NCBI GenBank assembly: GCA_031284105.1
Contig: JAITAN010000186.1
Coordinates: 1-7,994 of the forward strand
DNA: 7,994 nt
DNA from: Treponema sp.
Lineage (GTDB): Bacteria; Spirochaetota; Spirochaetia; Treponematales; Breznakiellaceae
Reading direction: 5' to 3'
Shown: positions 5,952 to 7,994 of the stretch, piece after piece
Layout of the letters: every line of letters starts with the position of its first letter
Numbering within the stretch: the stretch's first letter is position 1
Notes under the pieces: generated by a model
The model's input: the letters and a program-made list of their open reading frames with translations, nothing else
Database searches by the model: none
What the model was told of the DNA's origin: nothing
Program-made: the position numbers and the translations under genes

Positions 5952-7322
5952 CTACCAGAGTGATTCCCATGGCTCATTACTGTCCAGTCGTTTTATAGAG
6001 CGCAGGCCGAAATATTCCGCTATGGACGTGTTGTGCCAATCATCTTTATCATCAAGAACATCGCCTAACCCATAAAGAGCAGCGTGCCGGTCTATCGCGG
6101 GTATCGGCGCTTTTACTTCCACATCCAAGTTTCCCTTTTCTTTTTCCGAAAGAATATATTCAATACGGTTTTGCCATTTCAAATATATACCGACAATGTT
6201 TTTACCGGCACTTATAACAGAAAAGAAAAGAGACAACAGCAGTAAACTGACAATAATATACTTATTCCGTACAACTATCGCCGGCAGTGGTATATCATAT
6301 TGTCCTAAAATATTACCAAGTGTTATTACTGAAAATACAAACAAAATCAAAAAAGCCCGGTCAGGAAGTGTAGGCGAAAGTACCATGGAATATACGCTTG
6401 CAAGGGCGGCCAATGCGTAAAAATACGAAAATAGATTAATCCGGTGTTTTTGATGATACCGTAAATCAAAACCGAAAAATGCAGCAGCCACAATTATGGT
6501 CAATCCGTGAGTCCTAAAAAATATCAAGGTAACATCAACAAAACGTTTGAGCAGCATTATGAGCAAAGCGTCGCCGCTGTGTCCGCCTCCCATTTCTTTG
6601 ATAACATCCGCACGTACATAGTTGCCGGGAGCGGCAATAAGCAGAGCAAAGCCGATTAAGAAACCGGCGGCTCCTGTTATTTCAAACAAAGTAATTCGTT
6701 CCTTGTGTATAATTTTCATTACAAAATATGCCGCCAGCAGAAACAATACCGCCGCGCCGGTGTTTTCTTGGCTCCATCCAGCCAAAACACCTATAAAGAA
6801 AAACAATAGCGATAGAGGCATATTCAGTTTATAATTTTTTTCATCATGTCGTTTTTTGAAGGGCGCAAGAAAAAACAGAACGATGGTTGTTGTCCATAAA
6901 TAAACACAACTTCCACCAAGCCACAAAAAATTCTGCCCCCATGCCGGGACAAGAAACCAGTAGAACGTGTTGATCGCAAGAAATATCCACGGATTAATTT
7001 TGCGCCAATTCCCGGTTATATGAAAACAGGTCAATAAAACAAACAAGGTATATACTATCGTATTGGCAATATTGAAGACCGGTTTGCCGGCAAGCAGCCA
7101 GAACTGGGCAAAAAATTGCGCGACGCATCTGCCGCCCCAGGTAAGCCATTGGTTATACTGGTACTTGACTATATCGGCAACGGAATTGATACCAATCGGC
7201 ACGTTGTAATCATCCGCTATCAACGGCGTGAAAAAGTTTAGCACAAAAAATAATAAGATTACGCCAACCGAGAGAATCCACGGGATACTCTCAAAAAAAT
7301 TAAAACGATTCTGTGTTTCCAT
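5952..7322 (-). CDS. DUF6056 family polytopic membrane protein, putative GT-C-like transferase
   Basis: A 456-aa integral membrane protein with roughly 11-13 hydrophobic segments (for example about 13-34, 86-103, 131-154, 168-186, 188-203, 213-231, 273-285, 297-314, 321-340, 354-372) and a soluble C-terminal tail from about 375. It matches DUF6056 as I remember it: an acidic ADDY motif (36-39) just after the first membrane helix, WGGR (62-65), APGNYVR (231-237) and SPTLPDR (316-322). An acidic pair in the first outer loop is typical of GT-C glycosyltransferases, which use polyprenyl-phosphate sugars on the outer face of the membrane; this function is inferred. The start at 7322 is chosen over an in-frame upstream codon at 7346 because AGGAG (7328-7332) sits five bases before the ATG. 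It follows broken GT2 and GtrA genes and overlaps the GtrA stop by 23 bp, so it was the last gene of a Gtr-like operon. Its DNA is visibly AT-richer than the GH88/DUF2264 genes, which hints at separate ancestry. Confidence 0.75.
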   Translation of the reverse strand: METQNRFNFFESIPWILSVGVILLFFVLNFFTPLIADDYNVPIGINSVADIVKYQYNQWLTWGGRCVAQFFAQFWLLAGKPVFNIANTIVYTLFVLLTCFHITGNWRKINPWIFLAINTFYWFLVPAWGQNFLWLGGSCVYLWTTTIVLFFLAPFKKRHDEKNYKLNMPLSLLFFFIGVLAGWSQENTGAAVLFLLAAYFVMKIIHKERITLFEITGAAGFLIGFALLIAAPGNYVRADVIKEMGGGHSGDALLIMLLKRFVDVTLIFFRTHGLTIIVAAAFFGFDLRYHQKHRINLFSYFYALAALASVYSMVLSPTLPDRAFLILFVFSVITLGNILGQYDIPLPAIVVRNKYIIVSLLLLSLFFSVISAGKNIVGIYLKWQNRIEYILSEKEKGNLDVEVKAPIPAIDRHAALYGLGDVLDDKDDWHNTSIAEYFGLRSIKRLDSNEPWESLW

Positions 7323-7485
7323 ATATACTCCTTTTTCTGAAGACAACCAGCCGTTGTCCCAAGTAATTTAATCCCGTAAACAGACACATTCCGGCAAACA
7401 GCGCGGCGTTCTCCCATACCCGTTGCGGCGCTTGCCGCAGCAAAAAAGCAACCGCGGGCTTTGCGATGCCGTATGCAAAAAAGAA
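7300..7485 (-). pseudogene. C-terminal fragment of a GtrA-like membrane protein
   Basis: In the frame after the junction near 7480, the reverse strand reads FFFAYGIAKPAVAFLLRQ, then about 40 more residues including ALFAGMCLFTGLNYLGQRLVVFRKR, ending at TAA 7300-7302. The closing pattern of a hydrophobic helix followed by NYLxxRxxVFRK is typical of the GtrA family, small four-helix membrane proteins thought to move polyprenyl-linked sugars across the membrane. Only about 61 of the usual roughly 120-140 residues remain, so the first two membrane helices are gone. No start codon or ribosome binding site serves this frame. Its stop overlaps the DUF6056 start, as expected of tightly packed operon genes. 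Confidence 0.65.
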
Positions 7486-7706
7486 ATGTAATGTACATGG
7501 CTATCTTTTATGGCGAGACTTCGCAATATGTCCAGTGTTTTATCTTTTGACCCGTCATCGACAAAGATAAATTCAAATTCCTTTTCCGGCCTTATTATTG
7601 AAAGCGCCCTTACTGCTTCCGTATAAAATAAGAGGAGAACGGCTTCTTCGTTAAAGCATGGGACAACGAGAGATACATATATTTTTTCATTATTTTTATC
7701 GGTCAA
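7368..7706 (-). pseudogene. Truncated GT2 glycosyltransferase fused out of frame to the GtrA remnant
   Basis: The first 76 residues are a clear GT2 N-terminus of the DPM1/GtrB (polyprenyl-phosphate sugar synthase) type: YVSLVVPCFNEEAVL (10-24), EFIFVDDGSKDKTLDILRSL (44-63) and VHYISF (71-76). The expected next motifs, SRNFGKE-like and DADLQDP-like with the metal-binding aspartates, are missing, as are the C-terminal membrane helices. After a T-rich stretch (about 7477-7486) the DNA is that of GtrA, read in the wrong frame, adding a 36-residue nonsense tail that ends at 7368. The start is a TTG at 7706, six bases after GGGGG (7713-7717), overlapping the stop of the preceding gene as TTGA. The product cannot be an active transferase. 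An internal deletion is the simplest cause; a misassembly is possible. Confidence 0.75.
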
Positions 7707-7994
7707 GGGTTACCCCCTTTGAAATAAACTATTTTAGATTTCTCCGATACATGATTCTTGCAGACCAAAGATTGCATTTTGTTAAGCAGATGCCGTGTGG
7801 TTTCCGGCAGTACTTCCTGTTCGTTGTAACAGGGAACGATGATTGCCAATAGGGGTCTTGCGTCAAGCAAGGGGGGCGCCGGAACATAACGTTTCTTGAC
7901 GTCCCGCGGCCATTTTTGCCGGCAATGCCTTAAAGCGGTCAGGATGGTTACCCGGCTTTTCCCCATCAAAAATTGTCCGGCGCGAGTTTTGGGA
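7703..7994 (-). pseudogene. Second truncated GT2 glycosyltransferase, runs off the window edge
   Basis: The reverse frame is open from the right edge of the window to TGA at 7703-7705. The recognisable GT2 part is LLAIIVPCYNEQEVLPETTR followed by HLLNKMQSLV and SEKSKIVYF. In intact relatives that last strand leads directly into VDDGS, the UDP-sugar/metal binding motif; here it goes straight to KGGNP and a stop. So about 50 residues of the GT2 fold survive, and the catalytic core and any membrane helices are lost. The segment before it (PKTRAGQFLMGKSRVTIL and on to about RYVPAPP) is not GT2-like. It may be an N-terminal extension or the end of an upstream domain; I do not recognise it. A TTG at 7969 and a TTG at LLDARP are possible starts, neither with a good ribosome binding site. 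The stop codon overlaps the next gene's TTG start, suggesting that the original 3' end is preserved. Confidence 0.65.

Noticed and set aside
5740..5970. Reverse 76-codon frame starting at an ATG within the end of DUF6056
   Set aside because: It has no ribosome binding site, and its sequence is less protein-like than the overlapping remnant frame at 5621-5878.
7259..7498. Reverse 79-codon frame beginning near the GT2/GtrA junction
   Set aside because: It is a third, out-of-phase reading of the same DNA; the GtrA-like frame and the DUF6056 start explain the region better.

Overview
The window looks like a piece of a moderately GC-rich bacterial chromosome. My best guess is a spirochaete of the Treponema type, perhaps gut-associated. 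I base that on the gene set: a coiled-coil PD-(D/E)XK protein of the DUF3782 kind, a cytosolic GH88/DUF2264 pair, a DUF6056 membrane protein, and short tandem repeats between genes. This is inference from memory of gene content; no 16S rRNA or other phylogenetic marker beyond prfA is present.

Layout. (1) Positions 1-446 are an intergenic region rich in repeats: a near-consensus promoter whose -10 box runs directly into ten perfect copies of a heptanucleotide, then a degenerate 9-bp repeat, a GC-rich hairpin and a second promoter. (2) 447-1145 (+) encodes a 232-aa protein with a heptad-repeat coiled coil and a PD-(D/E)XK nuclease-like domain. (3) 1251-4346 (-) is a two-gene operon, a DUF2264 protein followed 15 bp later by a GH88 unsaturated uronyl hydrolase. 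It has its own promoter. Neither protein has a signal peptide, so they should finish off imported uronic-acid oligosaccharides in the cytosol. No transporter or polysaccharide lyase is visible here. (4) 4439-5509 (-) is prfA (release factor 1), whose predicted transcript starts on the A of its ATG. (5) 5510-5951 holds no intact gene. It contains a set of competing inverted repeats and an 85-codon protein-like remnant. (6) 5952-7994 (-) is an AT-richer membrane glycosylation locus. The last gene, a DUF6056 polytopic membrane protein, is intact. The genes upstream of it are broken: one GT2 glycosyltransferase has lost nearly everything after its first strand motif, and a second GT2 N-terminus runs out of frame into the C-terminus of a GtrA-like protein.

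How it fits together. The right end has the layout of a Gtr-type cassette (polyprenyl-phosphate sugar synthase, GtrA membrane partner, dedicated polytopic transferase) in which two internal deletions removed the catalytic parts but left the gene boundaries (TTGA stop/start overlap, GtrA stop overlapping the DUF6056 start). The middle is a small uronic-acid catabolic unit. I found no complete new defence or mobile system. The most unusual signals are the doubly deleted glycosyltransferase cassette, the promoter joined to a heptamer array, and the apparently leaderless prfA.
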